Of a stretch of DNA of 64,000 bases, positions 9,607-20,475 are shown in pieces. Positions within the stretch are counted from its first letter, which is position 1; every line of letters begins with the position of its first letter. The stretch is from Argyresthia goedartella. Its lineage: Eukaryota; Arthropoda; Insecta; Lepidoptera; Argyresthiidae. The stretch is taken from positions 15,290,329-15,354,328 of the forward strand of contig OX463836.1 of the NCBI GenBank assembly GCA_949825045.1, given 5' to 3'. The notes beneath the pieces were generated by a model that saw only the letters and a list, made by a program, of their open reading frames with translations, had not been told where the DNA came from and did not search any database. The translations under genes and the position numbers were made by a program.

Positions 9607-10511
9607 TCACTTAGGGTGTTCCAGAGAACGAATATCCATTTCTGAGTTAATACGAATCAGTGGAAGGCCTTCGTCTTTCCGCAGAAGGACCTTTCCGAAA
9701 GAAGTCCAGCAATATTTGTAATCATGAGAGGCAGCGAACTCACGTGCCAAAAAGAACAGTTTCTTGTTCATAGGAGTAAGATTATCAGAAACAAAAACCG
9801 GAAGTTTCGGTCCATGAATATGTAGGTGCTTTGTGTTAAGTTTCTCATCTTTGCTATGGACTTTTTAAAGACCTAACAATATTCTCCTTAGCGATTACAG
9901 TAGTCAGTTCAGCTATAATGGTTTTGTTCTGCTGTGATTTAGACCTGATGCGAAAAATGTCTTTGACCTCAGTTGGTAGAATGGGCACGTCAATGGCTTA
10001 TCCCAATTTGACTAAAGTATCAACCAAATCTTGTTTGGTTTCCGATTCATGAGTTGTAATATTTCTGATCTCAATACTTGTAGAACGAATTTGACGCTCC
10101 AGTTGTTCGATTTTCTCCTCCATCAAACGAATCTGCTTACGATCCTCCTTTTTTTCTAATTGGAGCTGCTCTAGTTTATTTAAAAACTCATCATATTTGG
10201 CCGCATTAAACTCGACAGCTTGGCTCAGCGTTTTGTTTTTTCAGATCGTCAATTTTTCCATTAAGTTCGCCAAATTGCAGTTTTTGATCTTCTTTGAATT
10301 CCCTAAACATGCTTTAGAGCTCCATTTTGAAGTCGGGAGAACCCAGGTCTTCAAGCCTTTTTCTTTTGGAATATCGCATTGTAATATTGGAATCCAGGTC
10401 AGACTCGGAGCAAAGATTAGGGACAGAAGAACATTGGCTACCGGTTGTCATACTGAGTTTAAGCTGAGATGTAGAATCCTTAACGGGCGAGCGGTCAACT
10501 GGCATCTCCAC
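9607..10511 (-). pseudogene. LINE-C ORF1, RNA-binding protein relic
   Basis: The start codon at 10511 opens MEMPVDRSPVKD; shifting frames continue through a Lys/Glu-rich coiled-coil (FLNKLEQLQLEKKEDRKQI, then LMEEKIEQLERQIRS) to a conserved C-terminal block (HIHGPKLPVFVSDNLTPMNK, then FFLAREFAASHDYKYCW, then VLLRKDEGLPLIRI) and stop at 9607. Coiled coil plus this FP25K-like C-terminal domain is a known LINE ORF1 arrangement, also seen intact here at 48528-49481. Several frame changes and stops (for example near 10250 and 9865) disable it. No N-terminal PHD finger is seen, unlike the 48528 protein. Its role would be packaging element RNA. Confidence 0.65.
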
Positions 10512-10514
10512 TAA

Positions 10515-10924
10515 TTAATTCTAATAAATGTCACTTTCAGGATCTTAGTAATAAAGTTGATAGTAGATACAGCAGATCGAATTTTGAGTTTGCCAAAAGC
10601 GCCTGCAAAAAGTATTAGCAATGTTCGTACGCAAATTAGCGTTAGTGCCTGCGTTATAGATCAGGAGCAGAGTATTTCAACAAGTCAGCCGATACAGCCA
10701 AGGGAGGTGACTCACCGCAACGAGCGTCTGCAAGTTGTCGTAGGTCAGTGGTAAATCGCCAACAGAAGATTTTGAAACAAAAATGCTTTGTTTATCCTTA
10801 ATATCGGTCACTATTTATGCTTCACTCTACACAATCTTGCGCAGCTTTTTGTAGGCTTTACAGTGATTCTAAATTCTATTGTAACTTTTCACTTTTTGTA
10901 CGGATATTGAATATTATTAAACAC
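10515..10924. other. Unassigned spacer, possible LINE-C 5' region
   Basis: Lies between the start of LINE-C ORF1 and the broken end of BEL-2 protease. A 65-codon plus-strand frame (10557-10754) is present but matches nothing I recognise. I see no repeat, promoter or RNA gene here. Confidence 0.3.
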
Positions 10925-12728
10925 GATGTCGGACAAAGGTGTTTACGCTAACACGTTCCACGCGACGAAGAAACTTTAAACTTCGGGCCATGCGCTGAGA
11001 AATTAAAGTTAACATTGAACCGCAGTCCAATAACGCTCTCGCTGATTGAGTGAGTGTCTAATGCGTCCGATTTCGTCGACCGGAAGTGTGCTGTATAAGT
11101 ATATAAAGGCCTTGTATGTGTGGGTAAGTGTGAGTTTGGGTGAGCGGATTGTGTTTGTTGGGCGGATGTATGTGTGATATGGGCGGGTGGATGTGCGGAT
11201 TCTATGCACTCATTGTGCTCGGTGATTGTAGGTAGTCATGCTTCATAACGACCTACTCGAGACCTACTGGGCGTTCGTGATTGAGGTGGACTGGGTCGTG
11301 GGGTAGAAGTTCACGTCACGTGCGCCGCAAACTCTTGTCGAGCATCCATCGGGGGCCGAGTGCGGGGATCAGTGGGGGGGCGAGTGGGGGAGAAAGATTA
11401 AGGCGAGTAATGTGCTGAGTGATGAGCTGATTGATGGTTGGGTAAGTTGATGTCCTGATGAAGAGAAGTGTGGTGACTATCTGTGCCACACTCCTTGCAT
11501 GTCCCTGTGTACTTGCACAATCTTTCGAAAAACAATGCCTGCACCGGTTTTTTTTTTCGTATATGAACGCCCATCTGTTTTCAACTGTCTGGGCGTTGTA
11601 TTGTAGGCAGGCAATCATTTTATGCCCCCTAAGTTAGCAGTACGGGGAAAGCATATTGCCCGTAGACGGGTAATGGGCTGGTTGAGCGGAGTAAGCGTGC
11701 CCTTGTGTGTGCTGAGGGGCGCTATAATATGGGCTTGGCTGGCTGGGGGGGTACGTGGGACTGGGATGACGGGGGGTGTAACTTGGGCCGATCCTACTAT
11801 GTTTGTTTGTGTAAGTGGGTTGAGCTGATTGAGCGAGCTGAGTCAGTTGCGCAAGTCTTCCTGATGGACCCGGGCGCGATGAGGCCCCAGCCTGGTGGCT
11901 GGTCGGGCCAGACCACTCATTCTCAACACAACGCGCGTGTTCCTCTAAGAACTCAATGAGGTTCTTGAGTGTGGGCAGAGTGGAACGGGAACCGTACTTC
12001 CGTTCAAACAAAGTACGTAACTCGCCCTGAAGCGTACGTACCACTATGGACACAAACACGTAGTCCGAATCCTTCGTGGGCAGTTCCAAATTGTTCAGGG
12101 CGGAGTGAGCCGAGATGAGCGGAGTAAGAAATAGTGCGCGGATATTACAGCGCGCATCAATTTGCGGCAAGCCCAAAATGATATCTACAAAACGGTCGAT
12201 CAGGACACGACGGTTCTCAAATCGCCTAGTTAAAATGTCCATCGCCGTTGCGTGCAAATAATGCAGCTTGACGGCGTCCGAGACTGTCGACATTTCGTCG
12301 GTCAAGCTCCTAAATATGGCTACAAAAGCGGGTCAGTCTTCAACCTTTGAGCTTAACTTGGGCAACGGTATCTTGGGCAGGACTGCGGCGGGCGTATGTG
12401 AGCTGATTGGGTGCGGAGTTATGGACTGGGCTGACTTTTCACTTAACTTGGTGAACGTCACAAGTACCTCATTGTAGTCCTCGACCGCGGAATCGTATTT
12501 TTCCGTGTACGTAACCTCCACTTCATCATCGTCATCATAGTCGATGATCTCGTAATAGACCTCGTCTTACTTCGACTTCAGCCCTTCCAATTTAATGTAA
12601 CGGGCTGTGAAATCGGCCAACGCGTACTTGGCCTTGTCGCCGGCCAGTACTGCCAAGCCTATCTCTTTGAGCTGAGTTATCCCTTTTACGGCCTCCCAAA
12701 ACTTCGCTGCCTGCGATTTTGACGGCAT
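10925..12728 (-). pseudogene. gag: BEL-2 gag-protease, right copy
   Basis: Minus strand from ATG 12728 (MPSKSQAAKFWEAVKG). It shares the stops of the left copy, then opens at 12305 for 223 codons through the DUF1759 gag core (FVDIILGLPQIDARCN, then GELRTLFERKYGSRSTLPTL). A Pro/Ser-rich linker (HPSPTYPPSQPSPYY) follows, then after a frame change a zinc-knuckle remnant (RWAFIYEKKNRCRHCFSKDC) at about 11500. After further frame loss the protease begins (ALLDCGSMLTLISQRMARSL; DCGS for DSGS) and is cut near 10925. This copy extends about 1.2 kb beyond the inverted arm, so it is the source-like copy. No RT remains. Confidence 0.8.
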
Positions 12729-13890
12729 TTTTAAATATTTGAGCGGGAAAAATATATATGTAAACAACAACTTTGTCACTTTGCGCTGATAAGTGTGTGG
12801 GCGCAAGTTAAGTAAACAACAAAATGTAGCAACAAAACAGATTCCAAATTATAAATACTGTTTAATATTTATGCTTCGGAACGCACCGGTTTTTTCGTTG
12901 CGCGGATCGACCGCGAGTGATCGGGACATCACTAGCTGTCACTTGTATAGAAACGAGATGACGAGTTAGAGGTTACTTTTTTTGAACACGGAAAATGTCT
13001 AACGCCAGCATCGGAAAGCTTGGTTGAATGTTAATTATAATAATATCGTAACAATCGTCGGGAAATAAGTAGATTTCACGCCATCGGAGTGAGTGCTTCG
13101 TGCTGTGAAAGGTTGAAATGGTTCGGTCCCCAATTCGTCGCGTTCGGGTAGCGACCCATGTGGTCGGATACGTGGCATCACGACGGCACCGGCGGCGGAC
13201 TACGACAGCAGTAAGATTCGACTCCCATCAACCCCCACCCTTGTGTTCCTCATCCCGTGCTCCTGCCTCGAATTGAGCTTTCGAATTCCGGTCCACGGCG
13301 TCAAGGTCAGTACTACTTTATGACATTCCATGGTAAAACAACCCTACCAAGATTCCACGCCCTGTCGGTTGAGGCGTGGAATTTATCATTTTTGTAGGGT
13401 GGTTTTTTTGCCACATTGTAGCTGGGAGAGGGTGGATACCTCAGATTGGTCGGCAATCATTTTGTGAGTGAGTCTTGTGGTCGGTATACCACAATTTAGG
13501 TTCATTTTCGGTTAGTGAACGTATAATTGACGATTTAGTTAATGATTATTATAAATTTGTAGTCGGAAACTACTGTTTGTGCGCATAAAGGATTGAACGG
13601 TCATTCCGCGAAGTAACTATATTGTATGACTTGTGGTAGAACGTCGGGTTCTATAGTACTGCAGTGTTATTTCGGTTTACAGAGCAGGGTCAGGCTATTT
13701 AAGGGGTATTAAGGTGATTTTGCTGACCTCAGTAGAAGTGTGGGTCATATCGGAGGGGCCACTTCTAGAAGGTCCCCGGCTACCTACTATTTAACATGTC
13801 ATCACAGCGATGCTATTTTATATTTCGACATGAATAAATTTATTCATAACTTTACTCTGACACGGGATACATTGTACCTGTCTAATAAAT
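12155..13890. repeat. Right arm of large inverted duplication
   Basis: Reverse complement of 6671-8411. The inner end is in gag at the codons for PQIDA, where the left arm stops and this copy carries on. The outer end is in LINE ORF1 at the codons for LSNK, where this side carries on into the natural ORF1 sequence. So the right side has native continuations at both ends and the left arm is the copy. Confidence 0.85.
12825..13788 (-). repeat. BEL-2 LTR, right (inverted) copy
   Basis: 964 bp, colinear in reverse with 6773-7736, including the nested hairpin. The HSE-like motif has one unit changed (13763-13775). It precedes gag on the minus strand. Flanking sequence on the 13789 side is LINE ORF1 in sense orientation, which identifies the insertion target. 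Confidence 0.65.
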
Positions 13891-13924
13891 ATAGAAAATT
13901 AGTAGCTACATTGTTAGCTTATAA
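13789..13924 (+). pseudogene. LINE-A ORF1 C-terminal end
   Basis: Translates as the end of the esterase-type ORF1 of LINE-B (TCHHSDAILYFDMNKFIHNF, then TLYLSNKYRKLVATLLAYN). It stops where the DD37D mariner begins; after the mariner the sequence resumes at 22099 (TATGCGACGCAG) in register with LINE-B at 61377 (TATGCGACACAG). Upstream ORF1 is missing because BEL-2 is inserted there. Confidence 0.85.
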
Positions 13925-14051
13925 TACATAGTCAGGTCATAAGTTCTGTCACATGTGCAATATGAAATAATTTAGACATGTTTATTATTTATGTAAACAT
14001 TTATATAGCAAAATGAACTTAATAAAACATAGATTCTTATGGTAATAAGGT

Positions 14052-14409
14052 TTATTCAAAATGACCCCCGCGATTTTGAATACAGGCCTTTATTCTGCGC
14101 GGCCAGTCGTCTATCGCAGCACGAACGAGGTCCATGTCAATATCGGCGGCTGCCTTAATCAAGGATGCCTTGAGTGATTCCAAATCAGGATGAGGCTTTG
14201 AGCAGGCCTTTTCCTCCAAGTGTTGCCATATCTTGTAATCTAACGGACTCAAATCTGGACTGGAGGAGGGCCAGTCTTCGTGCCGGATGAAGTCGATTTC
14301 ACGCGCCGCCAGCCAGTCTTGTGTGCTTTACGCTCTATGAGCTGGCGCAAAATCTTGTTGGAATACTCAGTGCCTATTATTAAACATGGTATGAGAAACA
14401 GGTTCCACA
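14052..14409 (-). pseudogene. DD37D mariner transposase, C-terminal part
   Basis: Continuation of the transposase beyond the BEL-3 insertion: NLVEPVSHTMFNN, a stop, VFQQDFAPAHRA (second catalytic Asp), another stop where a Lys or similar would be, then SSPDLSPLDYKIW (third Asp). Counting from the second to the third Asp gives 37 intervening residues when the stop is counted as one, which assigns it to the DD37D/maT group. It ends at 14052 (NRGGHFE). Two nonsense codons show that the transposase was already dead or died independently of the BEL-3 insertion. Confidence 0.85.
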
Positions 14410-14414
14410 AGGTT
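14410..14414. repeat. BEL-3 target-site duplication (with 21271-21275)
   Basis: AGGTT precedes the left LTR and the same AGGTT follows the right LTR at 21271-21275. Five bases is the usual BEL/Pao duplication. Removing BEL-3 and one copy restores the transposase codons across the junction (LKNLVEP). Confidence 0.95.
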
Positions 14415-14697
14415 TGTTAACTCGTGGATGAAGGTTGAGCAGGAACCGGGACGGGCGGAGAAAATGAAAGCTTCAAGTACGTGCTGCTTCGATAGTGTAT
14501 ATTTGGAAAGAGAGCCTTTTCTAATTGACTTACAGCTTATATATAAACAGTAAAGACTACAACGCCACTTATTGGCGGCTATTCTAGGAACTATCTCCTA
14601 TCGTCATCGACCGGGGGAAGCTACAGCCATCTATGCCACGAAACAGTACACGCTTAAATGCATAGATGGCGTTGTCAATCGGTTTCACGATTTGACA
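14415..14697 (-). repeat. BEL-3 3' LTR
   Basis: 283 bp, TG...CA bounded, base-for-base identical by eye with 20988-21270. It follows the gag-pol stop on the minus strand after a 441-bp 3' untranslated region (14698-15138). A TATATATAA stretch lies at about 14538. Identical LTRs mean little or no time since insertion. Confidence 0.95.
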
Positions 14698-15138
14698 TGC
14701 TCCCAGGCGTCCCCCGGCGAGGAGCTGTAATCTGTCATACCGTTCAGAAAGGACACAACTGCAGTTGCTACCTGCGTATGCGTTATCTCCGACCGGCAAG
14801 CAGATTTTTATTAAACTTCTTTCAACACATGACTGTCAATAACTTAATGTAGGTAACTATAACCGTTGTTACAATCATTTTTATGTTGGAAGAAGCATAA
14901 TTACAAACTGTTTGGTACTTATATTTGTTTACAACATATAATGAGTTAAAGAGGTAGGTTTTTACGAATAAACTAGGTAGATTGATAGTGATCAAGTACC
15001 AAACATTTTGTCATTTAACTTAAAGTTTAGGTAAGTAAAACGCCATGCAAAAATGTTTTAATTACAATTAGGAAACTAAGTAACATTAGATAGGTATATG
15101 CTAAACTTAAATAGTTAGGTATGTAATATTCTACTTAT
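14698..15138 (-). other. BEL-3 3' untranslated region
   Basis: Non-coding tail between the gag-pol stop and the 3' LTR, A+T-rich in most of its length. On the minus strand the bases just before the LTR include a G-rich stretch (14698-14725) that could hold the polypurine tract, though a canonical uninterrupted purine run is not evident. No env-like frame is present. Confidence 0.6.
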
Positions 15139-18100
15139 TTATACGTCTATCGCGTCGATCGGTAGCGGACAGATATTATTAAAGGACCGCTTGATTATGC
15201 CTCTTGCTGTCTGGATCTCGGCCACCCGCGCGACGCCGTCTCGACCATGGCAGCAGCTGATGATGCGCCCCATCCTCCAGAGGCAGGGCGGCAGACGCTC
15301 CTCCCGCACCAGCACCACGGTCCCCGCGCGAAGACCTGGACCTTTGGAACTTCTCCATTTTGTTCGTTCCTGTAATAGTCCTATGTAGTCCCTTGACCAG
15401 GAAGTCCAGAAGTTCTGTTGGAGCTGCTGTAATTGTTGGTACAAGGTGAGTCGGTTTATAGGTACATCTTTGTAGTCGTAGTCTGGCATAGAATTAGGAG
15501 TCCTACCTATCAAGAAGTGGGCTGGCGTAAGACATGTAATTTCATCTGTATTCGAATTTGGAATTGGGCATAACGGTTTAGAGTTCAAAATTCCTTCAAC
15601 CTGAACAGTAATTGAAAAAAATTCTTCATAGGTTAATAGTGCTTTGCCTAGTACTCGCTTTAAATGAAACTTACATCGTCTAATAGCTGACTCATGGAGT
15701 CCTCCCATATGGGGAGCATAGGGCGGAAGGAATTTCCATTGAATTCTTTCCTTCGCACAATGAGTTATCAAGTCATTGGAATGGATATTTAAAAAATCGT
15801 AAAGCTCTGTCAACTCGTTACAGGCGCCATGGAAGGTCGTAGCATTGTCTGTTAGAACTTCCTTTGGTATACCTCGTCGGGCAATAAACCGTCGAAATGC
15901 TGACATAAATGCCGCCGTTTGTAACCCTGAAATCAATTCTATGTGAACTGCCTTCGTTGTCATACAAGTAAAAATAGCTATATAGCATTTATAGGTTTTG
16001 TATCCGCGTCCCCTCTTGTCCCTGACCGTGTAAGGGCCACCATAGTCCAACATTGTAAACAGAAAGGGGAGAGCGGGGGTAACACGTGTCGGTGGCAAGT
16101 TACCCATAATCGGAGTCTGTGACCTTGGTTTGGCTCTGAAGCAGGTCACGCATTTTTCGACTATTTTATTTGCTATACTCTTACCGTTTATCGGCCAAAA
16201 TCGTTCCCGGACCGACGACAGCAACAGCTGGGGCCCGGCGTGCAGCAGTCTCACGTGAAGGTCACTCATAATGAGTTTGGTTAATATATGTTTATGTGAT
16301 AGGATAATCGGGTGTTTTTTGTTATGGTCGTAAGCTGATAAACCTAATCGGCCACCTACCCTCATTAGTTTGTTTTCCATAAAAGGGTTTAAAGACAATA
16401 GGTTTGATGATTTTAATAATGGTTTATTATTTTGGAGTAAGTTATATTCGGTTGGAAACATTTGAACTTGTGAAATTTCGATTAATTTATTTAATGCAGA
16501 CTCCAGTTCAGTTACTGAGAGCGGTCCGGTAAGTTTTTTGTTTCGATTTAAACAATTGTTCGCAAATCTCAAAATAAACGCAACACAATTGACAAGTTTG
16601 TTTACGTCTGACCATCTTTGAAATAGATTATCCATGAATGGGTTTGATTGAACAGTCGCAGTGATATTACAAATATTACAATGAGATTCGGTCAGTACAG
16701 AACTACCTGTCAATGGTGTCACTGGGGTGAAGGTACGATTGGAAGGCCACTCGTCACTATGTTTACCTAACCACGAAGGTCCTTCCCACCAGAGGGCGCA
16801 ATCGAGCAACTTATCTGCCTGTAAGCCCCTCGTCAAGAGATCAGCAGGATTGTCATTCGACGAAACCCAGTGCCAATCATTGGTATTAGTTAAACTTTGT
16901 ATTTCGATTACTCGATTTTTTACAAAACAATCAAGATTATTTGGTTGTTGTGATTTTGCCCAAGCCAAAGCTACATTTGAATCACACCATAGGTTTATTT
17001 TCGTAAAGTTACACTTTAAAGCATTATTTACCTTTTTAAACAGCTGTGCAAGTAGCAACATTGCTCTAAGTTCAAGTTTCGGTATAGTTTCTTTACGCGC
17101 CACCCTTGTTTTAGAGCATAATAATTGCGTTAAAATTTGTCCGTGAGTATTTTTAGTGCGTAAATAAATAGCGCACCCGAATGCCTTTAATGAGCTATCC
17201 GAGAACCCGTGCAGTTCTAACGCAATGTACTCACTGATAAGCGCGTGTCTAGGTATACGTAATGAATTGAGTGTAAACAACTTTTTATAGAAGTTTTCCC
17301 ATTCGTTTGTAACATCTGTTGGTAAACTTTGGTCCCACTGATATTTATTATCCCATAATTTTTTTATAATGAATTTAGCAATTACTAAGGTAGGGTTTAA
17401 GAGCCCTAGGGGATCAAATATAGCTGAGGCTAGGGATAATATTTTTCGTTTGGTTAATGGACTTGATACCGGTTCGATTTTTAATTGGTACATTAAATTG
17501 TCACCTTTACTACACCACGCGAGCCCTAATACCTTATGCGTATCGTGTGCGAGTGAGGTGGGTGCTGTGGTAGTGTGTGTGGGTTCGGTTTTACTCACAG
17601 TTTTCAATATGTTGGCGGAATTAGATTTCCATTTTCGCAGGTGAAAATTCGCTCCTTGAAGGATCTGCTGGATACGAACAGCTGTTTCTTGTACCTGTCG
17701 TTCGTCGTTGCTTCCAAAAATGAAGTCGTCCATGTAAAAACTGTCACGTATCGCTGCCGCTGCTTCCGGATTCGACTCCTGACACTCCTGCGCGAGCTGC
17801 TGCAGGCACCGTGTAGCTATATGAGGTGCACTTTTTAACCCGAAGCTTAGGGTTGTGAGTGAGTAGGTACGTAAAGGTTCTGTGGGATTGTCGCGCCACA
17901 GAATACATTGCAAATGTGTTTGGTTAGGGTTGACGTAAATCATTCGGTACATACGTTCGATGTCTGCACTAACTACGTATTTATTTTTTCTGAATCTTAG
18001 CAATATGTTTACTAAGTCGTCTTGGTTTATTGTGCCCTTGTATTGAATTCCATTGAGCGATTTCCCATTGTCAGTTTGGAATGAGCAATCCATTACGACC

Positions 18101-20475
18101 CTTAACGGCGTCGTGACCTTGTGGGGGGTTAAAACAGCATGATGAGGCAAGAAATTGCAGTGTTCAGTATTTTTTATCTGAACCATATGTCCTGCATTTT
18201 TGAATTCCTTCATAAATTGAACATATTTTTCCTTATAGTCGGGGTTTCTAGAAAACTTTGACTCTAATGTTTTAAATCTTTTGTAAACTACAGATCGCGA
18301 CTGGCCCAAACCGGTTGGCGGCTCCTTGAAAGGAATAGTTACCACAAAGTTACCACTGGACGTTCTGGAGTGCTCATTGAATACCCTTTCGCATTGTATG
18401 TACTCATGATCTGGTACCGCCGCCGGCGTGGTATGACAGCCGTCATTCCAAAAGGTCTGAAGCGCCTGAGTTTGAGCAATTTGAACAAAGTTACATATTA
18501 CCTGTTGTGGCATATTGACTGAGTTCCACGAGTACGGGCCGGATACTACGTATCCTAGTCGCGTTCTCTGAAGGATTGGTAGATCGTTCCCCAAGGAATG
18601 TTGTCCGATGCAGAGTAGTTGGTAAAAATGCTCAGCTCCTATAAGTAGGTCGATATCCCCACCTTGGTGAAACAATTCATCTGCTAAACGGAATCGTGTA
18701 GGTATATTGAGCTGACGAGCGGTAATCGCGTGGTTAGGTATCTTGCATATTTGAGATACAATTAGACAGGATAAATTCGTTGAAAATGAGTCGTCGGTTG
18801 AGTGAATGGTTAAATTACATGCCTGATTTATTTTCGTTAAATTTTGGTTAAATCCTATAATCTCAAGGTCTAGTTGCTGTGTGGGTATATTTAATTTATT
18901 GCATGCACTTTCGGTTATAAAGTTAGACTGCGATCCACTGTCGAGCAATGCACGCAAAATAATTGGCTTATTATTTTTGTCAATTACCTTTACTCGGGCC
19001 GTGGACAGAATAACACCTCTGTTTTGTGTCATCGGAGCCATCGGAGGTGTACCGTCGTCGACGGCACTCGTACCCTCCCCAGAGTTCAACTGTCGTTGAT
19101 TGGTAATTAAATTGATCGACTGTGGTTCTCCAGGCGCCAGTGCCACCGGCTCTGACGCATTATGGAGCGTCGACTGTCGCGGTGTCGACTCGTTTGTGTC
19201 GATGGTATGACTAATGTGTAAAAGCGTATGGTGCTTACCTTTACATGTTCTGCAGCTACTCGCGCGGCAGTTAGGTAGAATATGATTCGATGCTAAACAA
19301 TTTAGGCAGAGACCCAGTCGTTTAACTACACGAATGCGTGTCGCTGCATTCAGAGCCAAAAACTTCGGACATTGGTTTATGAAATGGGCCTCCTTACAGT
19401 TCGGACACTGGTTACGATAGGTATTTTTAGGTGTTACCTTACTGTTGGTTATGTTGGTATGGGACGGAGGGCACGCGGTTACCAAATTAGCCTTCCGCGG
19501 CGGAAACTCGCGGGCCGCGGGCTTCACGGGCTCGACTTGGCAGACGGCCTCTCTGAGATCAGCTTGAGTTCGCAGGAACGACTTGAAGTCCTGTAACGTA
19601 GGCAATTCGCGGGAATTAATTTTTTCCTCCCACTTGTTTTGCAATTTTTTATCGAGTTTGGAACTGAGAAAAAAAACTATTAACAAATCCCAATCGTTGG
19701 TAGGTACCTTTACGGATCTAAGAATGCGCAAATGTTTAGAAATGTTATCATTTAATGATCTAAGGGCTGTGGCTGTATTAGGAACGGCATCAATATTAAA
19801 CAGTGCTCTCAAATGGCTGTAAACGAGTGTTTTTGGACTATTGTATCTTTCACAGAGTAGTTGCCAAGCTATGACGTGGCTTTCCTCGGCAAATTCCAAT
19901 GAACTGATAACTTCCAGTGCACTATCTGTTAAACAACCCTTTAGGTATTTAAATTTTTGAATCGGTTTTAGACTGGTTTGATTCACAAGTGCGTCAAATG
20001 TGTCTCTAAATTCAATCCAGTCCGTAACCTGTCCATCATAGGACGGTAGCTTAATGTCTGGATATTTAATGGAATCGTGCTCACGTGGCTCGCTGACCTC
20101 ACGGGCGTTGCCTTCAGTTGATGCGGAGGCTCCTGGGCTAGAAACCTGCGCTAAATAACCTTTGCTTAAAGACACACATTCGAAATAAGTGTCCTCAAAG
20201 GTCTCCCTCTCCTTCAAATGCTCCTCGAGCTCCTCACTTAGCGTCTCGATTCTATCTTGAATAATTTCGAACTCTTTGAAAACACTTATTATTCTAGACG
20301 TTCGTAACTCTAAATCGATTAATTGATCAGCATTTAACGAGGCAGATGCGAGTTTTGACAAATATTTTTTAAATAGGGTTAATTTTCCCTTCACTACACC
20401 CCGTTTTTTAATTAAAGTTTTTATTTTTTTATCACATACAACTGTAGAATTACTGTCAGAGCTTGATGAATCCAT
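15139..20475 (-). CDS. gag-pol: BEL-3 gag-pol polyprotein
   Basis: 1778 codons without interruption. N-terminal coiled-coil (about 15-110); DUF1759 gag core from IKLPSYDGQV (141) to about 310; zinc knuckles at about 357-411 (CPNCKEAHFINQC, CLNCLASNHILPNC, CRTC); DUF1758 protease with LLDSGSQ (Asp 512); RT with VVSADIERMYRM (about 834-845) and YMDD (914-917); RNase H from HGFSDSS (Asp 1093) through Glu 1135 and Asp 1165; HHCC integrase zinc site (His 1407 and 1412, Cys 1442 and 1445); integrase core Asp 1477, Asp 1543, Glu 1595; then a DUF5641-type end. Every key residue expected for the family is present. No env. One polyprotein would supply capsid, protease, RT/RNase H and integrase. Confidence 0.97.
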   Translation of the reverse strand: MDSSSSDSNSTVVCDKKIKTLIKKRGVVKGKLTLFKKYLSKLASASLNADQLIDLELRTSRIISVFKEFEIIQDRIETLSEELEEHLKERETFEDTYFECVSLSKGYLAQVSSPGASASTEGNAREVSEPREHDSIKYPDIKLPSYDGQVTDWIEFRDTFDALVNQTSLKPIQKFKYLKGCLTDSALEVISSLEFAEESHVIAWQLLCERYNSPKTLVYSHLRALFNIDAVPNTATALRSLNDNISKHLRILRSVKVPTNDWDLLIVFFLSSKLDKKLQNKWEEKINSRELPTLQDFKSFLRTQADLREAVCQVEPVKPAAREFPPRKANLVTACPPSHTNITNSKVTPKNTYRNQCPNCKEAHFINQCPKFLALNAATRIRVVKRLGLCLNCLASNHILPNCRASSCRTCKGKHHTLLHISHTIDTNESTPRQSTLHNASEPVALAPGEPQSINLITNQRQLNSGEGTSAVDDGTPPMAPMTQNRGVILSTARVKVIDKNNKPIILRALLDSGSQSNFITESACNKLNIPTQQLDLEIIGFNQNLTKINQACNLTIHSTDDSFSTNLSCLIVSQICKIPNHAITARQLNIPTRFRLADELFHQGGDIDLLIGAEHFYQLLCIGQHSLGNDLPILQRTRLGYVVSGPYSWNSVNMPQQVICNFVQIAQTQALQTFWNDGCHTTPAAVPDHEYIQCERVFNEHSRTSSGNFVVTIPFKEPPTGLGQSRSVVYKRFKTLESKFSRNPDYKEKYVQFMKEFKNAGHMVQIKNTEHCNFLPHHAVLTPHKVTTPLRVVMDCSFQTDNGKSLNGIQYKGTINQDDLVNILLRFRKNKYVVSADIERMYRMIYVNPNQTHLQCILWRDNPTEPLRTYSLTTLSFGLKSAPHIATRCLQQLAQECQESNPEAAAAIRDSFYMDDFIFGSNDERQVQETAVRIQQILQGANFHLRKWKSNSANILKTVSKTEPTHTTTAPTSLAHDTHKVLGLAWCSKGDNLMYQLKIEPVSSPLTKRKILSLASAIFDPLGLLNPTLVIAKFIIKKLWDNKYQWDQSLPTDVTNEWENFYKKLFTLNSLRIPRHALISEYIALELHGFSDSSLKAFGCAIYLRTKNTHGQILTQLLCSKTRVARKETIPKLELRAMLLLAQLFKKVNNALKCNFTKINLWCDSNVALAWAKSQQPNNLDCFVKNRVIEIQSLTNTNDWHWVSSNDNPADLLTRGLQADKLLDCALWWEGPSWLGKHSDEWPSNRTFTPVTPLTGSSVLTESHCNICNITATVQSNPFMDNLFQRWSDVNKLVNCVAFILRFANNCLNRNKKLTGPLSVTELESALNKLIEISQVQMFPTEYNLLQNNKPLLKSSNLLSLNPFMENKLMRVGGRLGLSAYDHNKKHPIILSHKHILTKLIMSDLHVRLLHAGPQLLLSSVRERFWPINGKSIANKIVEKCVTCFRAKPRSQTPIMGNLPPTRVTPALPFLFTMLDYGGPYTVRDKRGRGYKTYKCYIAIFTCMTTKAVHIELISGLQTAAFMSAFRRFIARRGIPKEVLTDNATTFHGACNELTELYDFLNIHSNDLITHCAKERIQWKFLPPYAPHMGGLHESAIRRCKFHLKRVLGKALLTYEEFFSITVQVEGILNSKPLCPIPNSNTDEITCLTPAHFLIGRTPNSMPDYDYKDVPINRLTLYQQLQQLQQNFWTSWSRDYIGLLQERTKWRSSKGPGLRAGTVVLVREERLPPCLWRMGRIISCCHGRDGVARVAEIQTARGIIKRSFNNICPLPIDAIDV

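Noticed and set aside
10557..10754. 65-codon plus-strand frame as a host exon
   Set aside because: No start context, splice signals or recognisable domain; lies between two element pieces.
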